Source of the DNA: JANXQE01 sp035651635
Lineage (GTDB): Bacteria; Verrucomicrobiota; Verrucomicrobiia; Limisphaerales; UBA8199
NCBI GenBank assembly: GCA_035651635.1
Contig: DASRFK010000011.1
Location: forward strand, 1-64,000
DNA: 64,000 nt
Direction of reading: 5' to 3'
How positions within the stretch are numbered: the stretch's first letter is position 1; every line of letters begins with the position of its first letter. The translations under genes were made by a program, and so were the position numbers. The notes under the pieces were generated by a model that saw only the letters and a program-made list of their open reading frames with translations, was not told where the DNA came from and did no database searches. Shown in pieces: positions 1 through 8,478 of the stretch.

Positions 1-377
1 CCCAGGTCAACACCCGGTATGGGTGCCCCGGTGTTCAAATCGTAAACCGATTGATTGGGCGGGAGGACATCCTCATGGTCCATGGCATAGGCGTGCCAGC
101 AAATCTGAAGCTGGTTGAGATTGTTTTGGCAGGCGATTCCCAGGGCCCTCGCTTTGGCTTTGGCCAGGGCCGGCAAAAGCAAGGCCGCGAGAATGGCAAT
201 AATGGCAATGACTACCAAAAGCTCGATCAAGGTGAAGGCCGAGTGCGTGCGAAGCCCTGACCTTTTCGCTTTGGATTCAGGGTCGGAGTGAGCGAGCAAA
301 AGCGGAACGAGCTTCCCCCTGGACCGTTTGCTGACGGACCCTGAGGCAAGCTGGTTTCCGGCTCGACGCGCGTTCAT
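1..377 (-). CDS. Type II secretion-like pseudopilin, 3' end cut by the window edge
   Basis: Reading the minus strand from an ATG at 377 gives an open frame running off the left edge (at least 125 residues). After a long basic leader (about 47 residues) comes the classic prepilin cleavage and N-methylation stretch FTLIELLVVIAIIAILAALL, then LPALAKAKARA and a C-x-NN-L-x-QLQ-CW segment, typical of the many pseudopilin/DUF1559-like proteins of Verrucomicrobiota and Planctomycetes. These proteins are processed by a prepilin peptidase at the inner membrane. The globular domain lies mostly outside the window. The leader is unusually long, so an internal start is possible, but no other ATG lies between 377 and the FTLIEL motif. 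It resembles the gene at 12909-13778. Confidence 0.88.
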   Translation of the reverse strand, partial: MNARRAGNQLASGSVSKRSRGKLVPLLLAHSDPESKAKRSGLRTHSAFTLIELLVVIAIIAILAALLLPALAKAKARALGIACQNNLNQLQICWHAYAMDHEDVLPPNQSVYDLNTGAPIPGVDL

Positions 378-441
378 GCTGGTGACAGAGGCAACATAGC
401 CGATGCGCCCCCGGTGCGCTAGTGCACGGCCCCATCGGTGC

Positions 442-623
442 AGGGCAAACGCATCTAATTCTGGCGGTAGGGATGGCGCGCGCTGCGCCGTCCGTGCCGC
501 GTTCGGCGGCGCAATGTTGGATGGAGCGCAACTCCTCTCGCATTCGTTCCGCCCGCTGAACGCGGGCGGGGACATCGCAGCGCGATGTCATCTACCATCA
601 ATGGATTTAGATGCGTTTGCCCT
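442..623. repeat. MITE-like dispersed repeat, copy A (17-bp terminal inverted repeats)
   Basis: The element begins AGGGCAAACGCATCTAA (442-458) and ends with its exact reverse complement (607-623). Inside are perfect hairpins such as GACATCGC-agc-GCGATGTC and CCCGC-tgaac-GCGGG. A second, slightly shorter copy with the same ends and core sits at 12680-12847. No transposase is encoded. It fills most of the gap between the pseudopilin start and the lipoprotein gene. Short ORFs in this interval are artefacts of the repeat. Confidence 0.85.
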
Positions 624-655
624 ACCCATCCGTGTCGATTCGTTCTAATGGCGGC

Positions 656-1210
656 TCAAAACTTGACCACTTTGCCGGTCTCCAGTCGTTTGGCCACGTG
701 GTTCAAACCCAAGGCGATGCGCTCAGCTTCCTCGCGCGTGGCATCGGGAGTAAAGATGAACAACCCATCGGTGATGTGATTATTAATTTGCGGCGCAGCC
801 AGCCAGCGCCCCTTGTTAATCTTTTCCTCGCCCGGTTCGTCGAACTGGCTGAACACCAACAGGTGCTTGGTGCGGTTTGCCGAAGTGTATTGCTCCAGCA
901 ACCAAGTGCCCTGGCGATCGAGCTGTACCTGCAAGGCAAAGCCACCAGTGACATCGATGACCTTGGCTTCTTTGACCTGGGCCTCGCTGATGAACGGGGC
1001 CTTGTCGATGGTAAACTCGACTGGGCTTTGGCGATAAACCTCGGCCGTTACAGTTCGTCCCATCGGGTCGGCTTTGGCCTCGAGGTGAAGACGAAAGCTG
1101 GCCATGACTTTTTTGTCCTTCCCCGCGGCTGTTTTGCAACCCGGCGCCAGGCCGCAGAGCAGCAGCGTGCCCATGAGATAGAGATTGAATCCATGACTGC
1201 GAATTCGCAT
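656..1210 (-). CDS. Lipoprotein with SecD P1-head-like domain
   Basis: This 184-residue protein starts with a lipoprotein signal whose lipobox LAPGC places the lipidated Cys at about residue 25. The mature part contains alternating strands with VEFTIDKAPFISEAQVKEAKV and a GGFALQVQLDRQGT segment, resembling the SecD/SecF P1 'head' subdomain that also occurs in free-standing lipoproteins. The likely location is the periplasmic face of a membrane. Nothing in the neighbourhood indicates a partner: it faces away from the small basic gene at 1254 across a short divergent gap of about 43 bases. The domain assignment is by resemblance only, and the function is unknown. Confidence 0.7.
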   Translation of the reverse strand: MRIRSHGFNLYLMGTLLLCGLAPGCKTAAGKDKKVMASFRLHLEAKADPMGRTVTAEVYRQSPVEFTIDKAPFISEAQVKEAKVIDVTGGFALQVQLDRQGTWLLEQYTSANRTKHLLVFSQFDEPGEEKINKGRWLAAPQINNHITDGLFIFTPDATREEAERIALGLNHVAKRLETGKVVKF

Positions 1211-1253
1211 AGTGCGCTACCGAAATTGAATAGCGATTGGACCGTACACAAAA

Positions 1254-1382
1254 ATGAGCAAACAATACAATAAGATCGAAAAGCGAAAACGCCGCCGGGC
1301 CTATCTGAAGCGCAAAAAGGCTCCCGCCAAGGCAAAGACTCCGGCCGCTGCCGCAGCCAATCCCGCCGCCCCGGCTGCCTGA
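1254..1382 (+). CDS. Very small, very basic protein (candidate PVC-type signature protein)
   Basis: ATG at 1254 to TGA at 1382 encodes 42 residues. The N-terminal half is dense in Lys and Arg (MSKQYNKIEKRKRRRAYLKR and KKA), and the C-terminal half is an Ala/Pro tail. Short proteins beginning MSKQYNK with a run of basic residues recur in Verrucomicrobiota as I remember them, and a small basic, probably nucleic-acid-binding protein has been described as a signature of the PVC superphylum; whether this is that family is my inference. It lies between a divergent lipoprotein gene and a sugar kinase frame that starts within 75 bases of its stop. No strong Shine-Dalgarno is visible, so it may be poorly led or leaderless. 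Confidence 0.62.
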   Translation: MSKQYNKIEKRKRRRAYLKRKKAPAKAKTPAAAAANPAAPAA

Positions 1383-1456
1383 TAGCCTTTTCAAGCGCTC
1401 TGAACCTTAAACCTCCGGCCTCGTGCAGCTATGACCTGATCGCTCTGGGCGAGGTC

Positions 1457-2491
1457 ATGCTCAGGCTTGACCCGGGCGAGGGCCGGGTTCGGACCGCGCG
1501 ACATTTCCAGGTTTGGGAAGGCGGCGGCGAATATAATGTGGCTCGCGGCCTTCGCCGGTGCTTCGGCCTGAAGACCGCCATCTGCACCGGTTTTGCCGAC
1601 AACGAGGTCGGGCACCTCATGGAAGACCTTATTTTGCAGGGCGGGGTCGATCCTCAATTTATCCAGTGGCGCTCCTTTGACGGAGTCGGGCGCTCGGTTC
1701 GTAACGGATTGAACTTCACCGAACGCGGGTTCGGGATCCGGGGCGCCTTGGGCACATCCGACCGGGGTCACACTGCCGCGAGCCAACTGCGCCCGGGTGA
1801 CTTCGATTGGGAACAGATCTTTGGCAAACTCGGCGCCCGTTGGTTTCACACGGGCGGAATATTTGCCGCGCTCAGCGAGTCTACCTCGGCTCTGGCGTTC
1901 GAAGCCATCCAGGCGGCTCGGAAGCATGGGGCCGTGGTCTCCTACGACTTAAATTATCGGCCCTCGCTCTGGAATGGCAATGGGGGGAGGCAGCGAGCTC
2001 AGGAAGTAAACCGCAAACTCGTGGAGCGAGTCGACGTGGTGCTCGGGAACGAAGAAGACTTCACCACCTGTCTTGGTTTGGAAGTGAAGGGTTTCGATCC
2101 CGCGGCAGCGAGCCTGCAAGTCGAGCCGTTCCGTGAAATGCTCGGGCAGCTGGTGAAGAACTTCCCGAATCTCACCGCGGCGGCCACCACTCTGCGCGCG
2201 GTAAGATCGGCTTCCCGCAACGATTGGGGCGCGCTCTGCTGGCACGACCAGCGGTTTTTTGAGGCACCGTACCGGCGGGACCTGGAAGTTCTCGACCGAA
2301 TCGGAGGCGGCGACAGCTTCGCCAGCGGCTGGATTTACGGAATGCTTCGATTCAATAATCCGCAAAAGGCCGTCGAGTACGGCGCAGCTCACGGGGCCCT
2401 GGCCATGACCACGCCGGGCGATACCTCGATGGCTTCGTTGAAGGAAGTCGAAGCGCTGGTTCAGGGTTCCTCGGCCCGAGTGCAGCGTTGA
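1457..2491 (+). CDS. kdgK: PfkB-family sugar kinase, probable 2-keto-3-deoxygluconate kinase
   Basis: This is a ribokinase-fold kinase. It shows the sugar-binding GGGEYNVARGL motif (residues 22-32) and the C-terminal DRIGGGDSFASG signature (about 280-291), where Asp286 of GGGD would be the catalytic base. The best functional guess is phosphorylation of KDG to KDPG, the last step of uronate breakdown before aldol cleavage; other sugar acids are possible. The first ATG is at 1457, but the same frame upstream reads SYDLIALGEV, the normal first beta strand of the family. No ATG, GTG or TTG precedes that strand in frame, only CTG codons such as 1400, so the true start is probably upstream and non-canonical, or the gene has lost its start. 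It converges on the histidine kinase at 2500 with 8 bases between. Confidence 0.8.
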   Translation: MLRLDPGEGRVRTARHFQVWEGGGEYNVARGLRRCFGLKTAICTGFADNEVGHLMEDLILQGGVDPQFIQWRSFDGVGRSVRNGLNFTERGFGIRGALGTSDRGHTAASQLRPGDFDWEQIFGKLGARWFHTGGIFAALSESTSALAFEAIQAARKHGAVVSYDLNYRPSLWNGNGGRQRAQEVNRKLVERVDVVLGNEEDFTTCLGLEVKGFDPAAASLQVEPFREMLGQLVKNFPNLTAAATTLRAVRSASRNDWGALCWHDQRFFEAPYRRDLEVLDRIGGGDSFASGWIYGMLRFNNPQKAVEYGAAHGALAMTTPGDTSMASLKEVEALVQGSSARVQR

Positions 2492-2499
2492 GGGAGCAA

Positions 2500-4434
2500 T
2501 CAGCTGTCCAGGCAAGTACGAACGATTTCGGCCAGCTTGTTGGGCGAATACGGCTTGGGCAGGAAATTGATTCCTTCTTCGAGCAAATGTTGAGCGCGGG
2601 CCATACCAGGGCTGTAGCCGGTGGTGAAAATGACTTTTAGCTCGGGATTGGTCCGACGCAATTCGGCGGCAACGTCCGTTCCCATCATTCCGCCGGGCAT
2701 AACGAGGTCGGTCAGCAACAGATCGATCCGGCGTTCCTCGCGGTGCCATGCCTCGAGGGCGGCTGGACCCGTCCCGGCAGTCAACACGTGATAACCATGC
2801 AAGCTCAACACCTCATGCACCATGTCGCGCAACGAGGGCTCATCCTCCGCCAAAAGGATCGTCTCCGTCCCGGTAGGACGCGCGGTGTGCTCGCTAGTTT
2901 CGGCAGCCTTTTGACTGGCTTGGGATGAGACCGGGAAAAACAAATTGAAGGTTGTGCCGACATTGACCGTGCTCTCGACCTCGATCCAGCCCTGGTGCTG
3001 CTTGACAATGCCGAAGACCGTGGCCAGGCCGAGCCCGGTTCCTTTGCCAGCCTCTTTGGTCGTGTAGAACGGCTCGAACAGGTGCGACAGCCCTTCGGCA
3101 TCGATGCCACAGCCAGTATCCGAAACCGTAAAGCGCACGAAGCGGCCGGGCCGCGCGTCCGAATCCGGCCGGACGTCAGATGGGCCAAGGGTCACGTCGC
3201 AACAGGCCAGCCTGATTCGCCCGCCGCGCGACATGGCATCGCGCGCGTTTAAGGTCAGGTTCACGGTGACCTGTTCCAGCATGCCCCGATCGGCGAAGAT
3301 CGGCGGCAAGCTCTTTTGACATTCGGTTTCAAGGAAGATGTGCTCGCCCACCAACTGGCGCAACATACCGCTGACACTGCGGACCACATCCCCGAGCTCG
3401 ACATTGCGAAACTGCAGGACCTGCTTGCGACTGAACAACAGGAGTTGGCGCACCAGGTTGGCGGCCCGCTCGGCCGAGTGACGAATCTCGCTCAGCGATC
3501 GGGCGTGCGCTCCGGTTTCGCCGAGCCGCATGAGCAGCATGCTCGAATGTCCGTGGATCACCGTCAGGATATTATTGAAATCGTGGGCCACGCCGGCCGC
3601 CAACTGCCCCACCGCTTCCATTTTTTGCGCGTGACGCAGCTGCCGTTCGGCGTGCAGACGTTCCTGGATTTCCCGCCGCAGATCCTGGTTGGCATTTTCC
3701 AAATCCCGGGTCCGCCGCGCGATCCTCTCATTGAGTTCGCCCAAATTCAGGCTGGCTCGGCGCTGGAGCTCCCATTTATGGCAAAACGCGCATGCCAATT
3801 GCAGAACCTCGACGTTGTCGAACGGTTTTTTGAGAATCACCAGGTTGTCCGAGGCGCCCAATTTACCGATCATTTCCTGCCAGGAATAATCCGAGTAAGC
3901 GGTGCAAATGACCACCTGCAGCTCCGGATAAAGCTTCCAGATGCGCGAGATGGTTTCCACCCCGTCCCAACCGGGCGGCATCCGCACATCGATAAAAGCC
4001 ATGGCATAAGGTTTCGCCGCGGCCAGCGATTGCTGCACCTTCGTGAGGGCCTCTTGTCCTTGAAAGGCGGAATCGATTTCGAAGATGGCGGTTACCGAAG
4101 CGGCGACTTCATCGCCGAACAGCGCCGCCTCCGCGTGGAGCAACTCACCTTGCGGACCACGCCCGGCGCCGCCCAGGACCTTCCGAAAATCCTCGTGGAT
4201 GGCGGGGTTGTCGTCGACGACCAGAACTCGGTGATTCATCAACGGCGCCGGCGCAGCAGGCAGTTCCTTCCCGGCCATAGAATCAAGGGAACTTTGGCCA
4301 CTCTCGAATGCGCGCGTGACGGTTAGTGGGGCGGAACGGTCCAAGCCGAAACCAGCAGGCTTCGAATCCGGCGAGGTCGTCTCGTTGGTTCCTCCGTGAG
4401 TGTCGGAGGAGGCAAAAAAATTTTCCGCGTGCAT
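2500..4434 (-). CDS. Hybrid sensor histidine kinase (REC-HisKA-HATPase-REC)
   Basis: This is a 644-residue cytoplasmic kinase with no membrane segment. An N-terminal receiver spans about 68-215 (phospho-acceptor Asp149 in FIDVRMPP, Lys202/203 in ILKKPFD). A coiled coil (about 232-268) follows, then the H-box GQLAAGVAHDFNNIL with His284, an ATPase domain with NARDAM, DTGCGID and GTGLGLATVFGIVKQH, and a C-terminal receiver (Asp576 in LLLTDLVMPGG). The order resembles PAS-less hybrid kinases that pass phosphate internally to the last receiver. The first receiver carries an insertion between its beta1 and beta3 strands. No cognate regulator is adjacent; the gene is alone on the minus strand. Confidence 0.92.
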   Translation of the reverse strand: MHAENFFASSDTHGGTNETTSPDSKPAGFGLDRSAPLTVTRAFESGQSSLDSMAGKELPAAPAPLMNHRVLVVDDNPAIHEDFRKVLGGAGRGPQGELLHAEAALFGDEVAASVTAIFEIDSAFQGQEALTKVQQSLAAAKPYAMAFIDVRMPPGWDGVETISRIWKLYPELQVVICTAYSDYSWQEMIGKLGASDNLVILKKPFDNVEVLQLACAFCHKWELQRRASLNLGELNERIARRTRDLENANQDLRREIQERLHAERQLRHAQKMEAVGQLAAGVAHDFNNILTVIHGHSSMLLMRLGETGAHARSLSEIRHSAERAANLVRQLLLFSRKQVLQFRNVELGDVVRSVSGMLRQLVGEHIFLETECQKSLPPIFADRGMLEQVTVNLTLNARDAMSRGGRIRLACCDVTLGPSDVRPDSDARPGRFVRFTVSDTGCGIDAEGLSHLFEPFYTTKEAGKGTGLGLATVFGIVKQHQGWIEVESTVNVGTTFNLFFPVSSQASQKAAETSEHTARPTGTETILLAEDEPSLRDMVHEVLSLHGYHVLTAGTGPAALEAWHREERRIDLLLTDLVMPGGMMGTDVAAELRRTNPELKVIFTTGYSPGMARAQHLLEEGINFLPKPYSPNKLAEIVRTCLDS

Positions 4435-4568
4435 GCTCGCTCAGCCGATTCTGATGTCTTAGGCAGCGCAGGAGCACAGGGTCAATGCGCTGAACCCGAT
4501 AGGCATTGCCAAGATCCTAGCTTTGCTCACTCCCCCCGGTCCGTTTCGCGTGTCCGTTTGGGGGCGAA

Positions 4569-4589
4569 GCTGTCCAGCATCTGGACAGC
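4569..4589. promoter_or_regulatory. Perfect 9-3-9 palindrome, possible operator
   Basis: GCTGTCCAG-cat-CTGGACAGC lies in the 294-base divergent gap between the hybrid kinase and the uronate-isomerase-like gene, 140 bases before the latter's ATG. It has no following T-run, so it is not an obvious terminator. The symmetric TGTCCAG/CTGGACA core looks like a dimeric regulator site, possibly for the downstream sugar-acid gene. No other clear feature was seen in the rest of the gap. Confidence 0.4.
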
Positions 4590-4728
4590 AGCCAAAAGAC
4601 GCTCGTGCTGTATGGTGATTGAGAGCAGTTGCTGCGCCAATTCGCCCCATCAAGAAGACGCCCGGAGCTAGCACGGAGCCAAAAAGATTTTGCCTGGCCG
4701 CGCGGACGGAGTCAGTGTGGAGGCACAT

Positions 4729-6075
4729 ATGACCCCCTCACAGGAGATCGAAAAGGCACTCGCGGAAATTCCCGTGCTGGACATTCACACGCACCTGGTC
4801 GGAGGCAAACTTGGGGCGCGTGGCCTGCATGATATTCTGCTGTACCACATGGTGATCAGCGACCTTTACTCAGCCGGCTGCCCTTGCGGCGCCCGATTGA
4901 CGCAGTATCCCGCCTGGCCGGATGAGGCCGAGTCGGCGCGGCGGATTGAAGAGGCGCTCCCGTTCCTGCCGCGCATCCAGAATACCAGCTCGTTCTGGGG
5001 AGTTAGGATCATTTTAAGCGAGTTGTATGACTGGCGCGAACCGATCACGGCCAAGAACTGGCGCCAGCTTGACGCCCTGGTTCGAGAACGCGCGGAGGAC
5101 CGGGGCTGGCATCATTCGATTTTAGACCGCCTGAAGATCCGGCGAACGGGAACGGAAATCGCCCGGCGAGGTCCAGGGCTGGATGACGAGCGACTGCAAT
5201 ATGCGTTGGAATGGGGATTCTTCACGCGTTGCCAATGGGGCGAGTACGACACCGCGTTGTATGAACTGGAACGATGCTGGGGGCGAACACCCGACAGCCC
5301 CACTCCAATTGGCGGCGGCACGCGACCGCCAGCCGAATCGACGATTCGCTCGCTGGCGGATGTCGAGGCCGCCGTGAATCACTACGTAAAGGCCATTCCC
5401 TACGCCCAGGTCCTGTCGACGGCCACGCACCTATCAACGGACATTGACTACAGCCCGGTGAGCGATGCGCGCATGGAAGCGGCCCTGGCCCGGCGCGCCG
5501 TAGCCGGCCCGGCGGAGCGGGACATCTACGCCAGTTACATCAACGAGAGATTTTTGACCCGATTGGAAGAACACGCCGATACGATCGTTTTTCAATTCAG
5601 TTTCGGCGCCGAACCGCTGCCTTTCGAAACGGGCAGCCGCTTAAAACAAGAGACCATTCGGCAACTTGGAGAAATCATCGGGCGTCACCCGCGGCTGAAG
5701 TTTCAGTGTTTCCTGGCCAGCCGCCACGCCAATCAGTCCCTGTGCACTCTGGCGCGCGAACTGCCCAACCTCAGCCTGGCTGGGTACTGGTGGCATAATT
5801 TCTTCCCGGAAGTGATTCGCCAGATTATTAGTGAGCGGCTCGACATGCTCCCGTTATGCCAACAGGTGGGATTTTTCTCAGATGCCTATTGTGTTGAATG
5901 GACCTATGCCAAGGCGATCCTCGTGCGCAAGCAATTGGCGCAAGTGCTCGCGCAACGGATTGAGCAAGGCCAGTTTTCGATTGAGGAGGCTTTGAGTGTA
6001 GCAAAAACAATCCTATTCGAGACCCCGCAACAGCTTCTCCGCATGGTACCGCGTTTGGAAAGTGAATCAAAGTGA
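4729..6075 (+). CDS. Glucuronate isomerase-like amidohydrolase-fold protein
   Basis: From ATG 4729 the protein has 448 residues. GGAGG at 4719-4723, five bases upstream, decides this start over a TTG at 4690. The N-terminal VLDIHTHL (Asp18, His20, His22) is the amidohydrolase metal motif of the UxaC family. The C-terminal VGFFSDAYCVEWTYAKA matches the conserved end of glucuronate isomerase-like proteins, where the Asp is a metal ligand. Family members interconvert D-glucuronate and D-fructuronate. The middle is divergent from E. coli UxaC, so another uronate or sugar substrate is possible. It stands alone; the pathway partners KdgK, MIOX and the ManD-like protein are elsewhere in the window. 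Confidence 0.75.
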   Translation: MTPSQEIEKALAEIPVLDIHTHLVGGKLGARGLHDILLYHMVISDLYSAGCPCGARLTQYPAWPDEAESARRIEEALPFLPRIQNTSSFWGVRIILSELYDWREPITAKNWRQLDALVRERAEDRGWHHSILDRLKIRRTGTEIARRGPGLDDERLQYALEWGFFTRCQWGEYDTALYELERCWGRTPDSPTPIGGGTRPPAESTIRSLADVEAAVNHYVKAIPYAQVLSTATHLSTDIDYSPVSDARMEAALARRAVAGPAERDIYASYINERFLTRLEEHADTIVFQFSFGAEPLPFETGSRLKQETIRQLGEIIGRHPRLKFQCFLASRHANQSLCTLARELPNLSLAGYWWHNFFPEVIRQIISERLDMLPLCQQVGFFSDAYCVEWTYAKAILVRKQLAQVLAQRIEQGQFSIEEALSVAKTILFETPQQLLRMVPRLESESK

Positions 6076-6099
6076 ACGCTACTTAGATCACAGGGAGCG

Positions 6100-6216
6100 G
6101 TTCGCGTCCCGGCTTCAGCCGGACTTCAGCCGGTGCGATCCGCGAAAAAGGCTTTGCTTCGAACCATGCGCTGCTTTCATGGGTCTATCACACCGCCTGA
6201 AGGCGGGACTCCGAAC
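6100..6216. repeat. Inverted hairpin repeat of the GGAGTCCCG family
   Basis: Imperfect arms starting GTTCGCGTCCCGGCTTCAG (6100) and ending CGGGACTCCGAAC (6216) enclose internal GGCTTCAGCC-type hairpins. Related elements lie at 14811-14929, 43622-43733, 55534-55641 and 59982-60090. All are intergenic and gene-free. Here the element fills the gap between two convergent genes. Confidence 0.7.
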
Positions 6217-6233
6217 GTATGATTGGACGCGGC

Positions 6234-6722
6234 TTAAACCGCATCCAACCGCAGATCACGCACCAGTTCTTTGACGTCGATGTTGCCTTCGTTTCGCAGC
6301 AGGTCATCAAAGTCGCCGCGGAGGATTTTAAGCGCGTAACGTTCCTGTTCGATTTCCAGGCGAGTGCGCACCCCCAAGCGGCGCAACACGGGCACGGGCG
6401 GGCACCAGCCCTGAATCGCATGTTGCAATAAGAACCCGCCCACAATGACGGGGAGAACAAACCACTTCCGGCTCGAAGCAGTCCCCAGGATCACCCCGAG
6501 CAAGCTTACGGAGGCAGCGTTGGCTTCCAAGGCGCGTTCGATATCCCACTCGCGATCCAACTCAGCCAACCGCTCGCTGATGGTGGCTTTGTCCTGCACC
6601 GCATAGAAGCGGAGGCGTTGCTCGAGTTCCCGATCGATCCGGCGATTGATTTCCGGTTTGGTTTGCGCGCGCACGCGATCCTCTTTGGGCGTTTTGGAAA
6701 CAAGGTTGATTGCGATGTTCAT
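6234..6722 (-). CDS. DUF2892/YgaP-like membrane protein
   Basis: The 162-residue protein has a charged, helical N-terminal half (about 1-62) and then the DUF2892 core: DIERALEANAASVSLLGV, a membrane hairpin with two hydrophobic segments (about 69-100), and the typical CPPVPVLRRLGVRT ending seen after the second helix of YgaP-type domains. A charged cytoplasmic tail (about 118-162) follows. The family function is unknown. The gene is 129 bases downstream (minus direction) of the pyrophosphatase gene and might share its transcript. Confidence 0.8.
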   Translation of the reverse strand: MNIAINLVSKTPKEDRVRAQTKPEINRRIDRELEQRLRFYAVQDKATISERLAELDREWDIERALEANAASVSLLGVILGTASSRKWFVLPVIVGGFLLQHAIQGWCPPVPVLRRLGVRTRLEIEQERYALKILRGDFDDLLRNEGNIDVKELVRDLRLDAV

Positions 6723-6851
6723 AGTGCCGGCTCCGTTTGGCTAAATTAATGGGAGGCACCGATAATTGTGCCCTTCGAGAGGCCCGCATGATTCGGTGTC
6801 GCCCACTCAAGAGTGGCGCGGGGAACCATGGATTGCCATGGGGCTATTGCC

Positions 6852-7382
6852 CTAAGCGGGCCGGCAGTGCTGCACGAAGCCAGCCGCAGCCTGGTGGATT
6901 ACTTCGTGGGCATGAGCGGCGTCGCTCCATCCGCGCACTTCGGTGCGCTTGCCCTCGAGTTGTTTGTAAACGGAAAAGAAGTGCTCGATTTCACGCAACA
7001 CATGCGGATCGAGATCCGTATGATTTCGCACCCCTTTATGGATGGGGCTGCTCTCCGCCACGGCGAGGATCTTTTGATCCGGGACCTGCTGGTCCACCAT
7101 TTCCAGAACGCCAATCGGCCGGATTTCGATCAGGCAGCCGGCAAAGGTAGGGTCCTGGAGCAGAATCAAAACGTCCAACGGGTCGCCATCAGTGGAGCGG
7201 GTGCTGGGTATGAAGCCATAATCTCCGGGATAATGCACCGAGGCGTATAACGGACGGTCGAGTCGAAACACGTGCAGCGCGGGGTCGTACTCGTATTTGT
7301 TGGCCTGTCCGCCCGGCACTTCGACAATCGCATGCACGATTTCCGGAGCGCGCGGTCCGATGGGCAAGGTCAGATAGTTCAT
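6852..7382 (-). CDS. ppa: Inorganic pyrophosphatase (family I)
   Basis: The protein hydrolyses pyrophosphate to phosphate in the cytoplasm. It shows the family I landmarks VEVPGGQANKYEYD near the N-terminus, YPGDYGFIPST, and the metal-binding DGDPLDVLIL in which the Asp residues bind magnesium, followed by GVLEMVDQ and DQKILAV. At 176 residues it is the usual bacterial length. ATG 7382 (MNYLTLPIGP) is preferred over a TTG two codons upstream because family members commonly begin at this point. No neighbouring gene shares its function. Confidence 0.95.
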   Translation of the reverse strand: MNYLTLPIGPRAPEIVHAIVEVPGGQANKYEYDPALHVFRLDRPLYASVHYPGDYGFIPSTRSTDGDPLDVLILLQDPTFAGCLIEIRPIGVLEMVDQQVPDQKILAVAESSPIHKGVRNHTDLDPHVLREIEHFFSVYKQLEGKRTEVRGWSDAAHAHEVIHQAAAGFVQHCRPA

Positions 7383-7481
7383 CGGCAAAGCCGGACGGCA
7401 CCCAATGCGGCTCCGGCCTGGTTCAGGATCAATTTTATCGGGGGCGGGTCAACGGGCAAAGCACCCCAATGGGTCCTGAAA

Positions 7482-8147
7482 CTACTTCGGCATTTGGCGG
7501 ATGAACTCATCGGCACTGGCAATCGAAGCGTTCATCTCTTGAATCAACTGCGACACGTCCGCCTGAATCTTAGCCGACTCACCGCGCAACTCACCAATCG
7601 CCTGGGCATTCAAGCTGTGTTTGAGCGCGAGCACATAATCATGCAGCTTGTGTAAGACCGGATCCATGGTCCGTTCGGACCTTTTGAGCGCGCTGAGCAT
7701 TTCCTCGTAGCGCTGACGGGTGTCGACCAGCTGCTGACGGCTGGTCTGACGCAAGGCTTCAGTTTCGATCTCACGGTTTTCCTTTTCCCATTCGGCAAAG
7801 AGATCGCCCGCCACAGTCTCGACGTCCTGCACTCGTTTATGCACGGCGCCGACCCGCGTGGCGGCATCATCGTAATCGGATTGCATGCGGCGATAATGTT
7901 TTTCGAGCTCGCCGCCTTCAAAACCGGTGAGCTCTTTTAAGCGCGTGAGCGCATCTTTGAATTGTTCCTGGGCTCCTTTCTCCTCGTCGCGGGCGGAGAT
8001 GACTCGTTTTTTCAACAAGTCGCGTTTGTAAATGCCCACTTTCTCGTAAGCGGAATAGACAACGTTTCGGCAAGCAGTCAGCCCGATTAAGCTAATTCCC
8101 AAAAGACAACCCAACGCCATCCGGTTCATGTTGCCCCAAGCTCGCAT
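7482..8147 (-). CDS. DUF2959 family coiled-coil lipoprotein
   Basis: The protein has 221 residues. A lipoprotein signal ends at the lipobox GLTAC (Cys26). The mature part is almost entirely helical coiled coil, with SAYEKVGIYKRDLLKKRV near the start, which is the conserved opening of DUF2959 proteins, then repeated charged heptads and the family's KAL-rich C-terminus. It is probably anchored on the periplasmic side and structural or regulatory. The start may be ATG 8147 or the internal ATG at 8129 (MNRMALG); both give a good signal. Function is unknown. Confidence 0.82.
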   Translation of the reverse strand: MRAWGNMNRMALGCLLGISLIGLTACRNVVYSAYEKVGIYKRDLLKKRVISARDEEKGAQEQFKDALTRLKELTGFEGGELEKHYRRMQSDYDDAATRVGAVHKRVQDVETVAGDLFAEWEKENREIETEALRQTSRQQLVDTRQRYEEMLSALKRSERTMDPVLHKLHDYVLALKHSLNAQAIGELRGESAKIQADVSQLIQEMNASIASADEFIRQMPK

Positions 8148-8235
8148 AAGGCGTCGGCCGGATCGAGTGGGAAGTGGCGAGGGACATTCGGCGAGTTAAA
8201 GGTTACAGGTTGCGGTGGGGAAGCCGTTGAAAGTG

Positions 8236-8478
8236 GTCACTTCCGCTCCCGCGGAAGTGACGAGTTTACATTAGGACTTGTCGCGCCTTTAGCGCTTGAG
8301 AACCGACGAAGGTGCCGTTTCCCTGGGGCTTCGCCCCGGGCTGGTATGAGGGACGCCTTTGGCGTCCAAATAGGAGAGGCGGAGGGGCCGAAGTTTTGGT
8401 CCGTCGCCGAGGGCGGCGCGGCGCCTGCGGCCGCCGAGCAGGTAGAGGTCCGCGCGGACGTGAGTGAGCGGGTCCTCT
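8236..8478. repeat. Hairpin-rich intergenic region
   Basis: The 331-base gap between the DUF2959 and sedolisin genes holds no convincing gene. It contains several perfect hairpins: GTCACTTCCGC-tccc-GCGGAAGTGAC (8236-8261), a CCCTGGGGC/GCCCCGGG hairpin with a ttc loop (8321-8340) and GGACGCC-ttt-GGCGTCC (8351-8367), then a GCC/GGC-rich stretch to about 8440. The first could end minus-strand transcription, but no T-run follows on either strand. Confidence 0.6.

Noticed and set aside
3316..4326. A 336-codon plus-strand open frame opposite the hybrid kinase
   Set aside because: It is antisense to clear kinase motifs (receiver, H-box), shows no family features, and only reflects the GC-rich codon pattern of the real gene.
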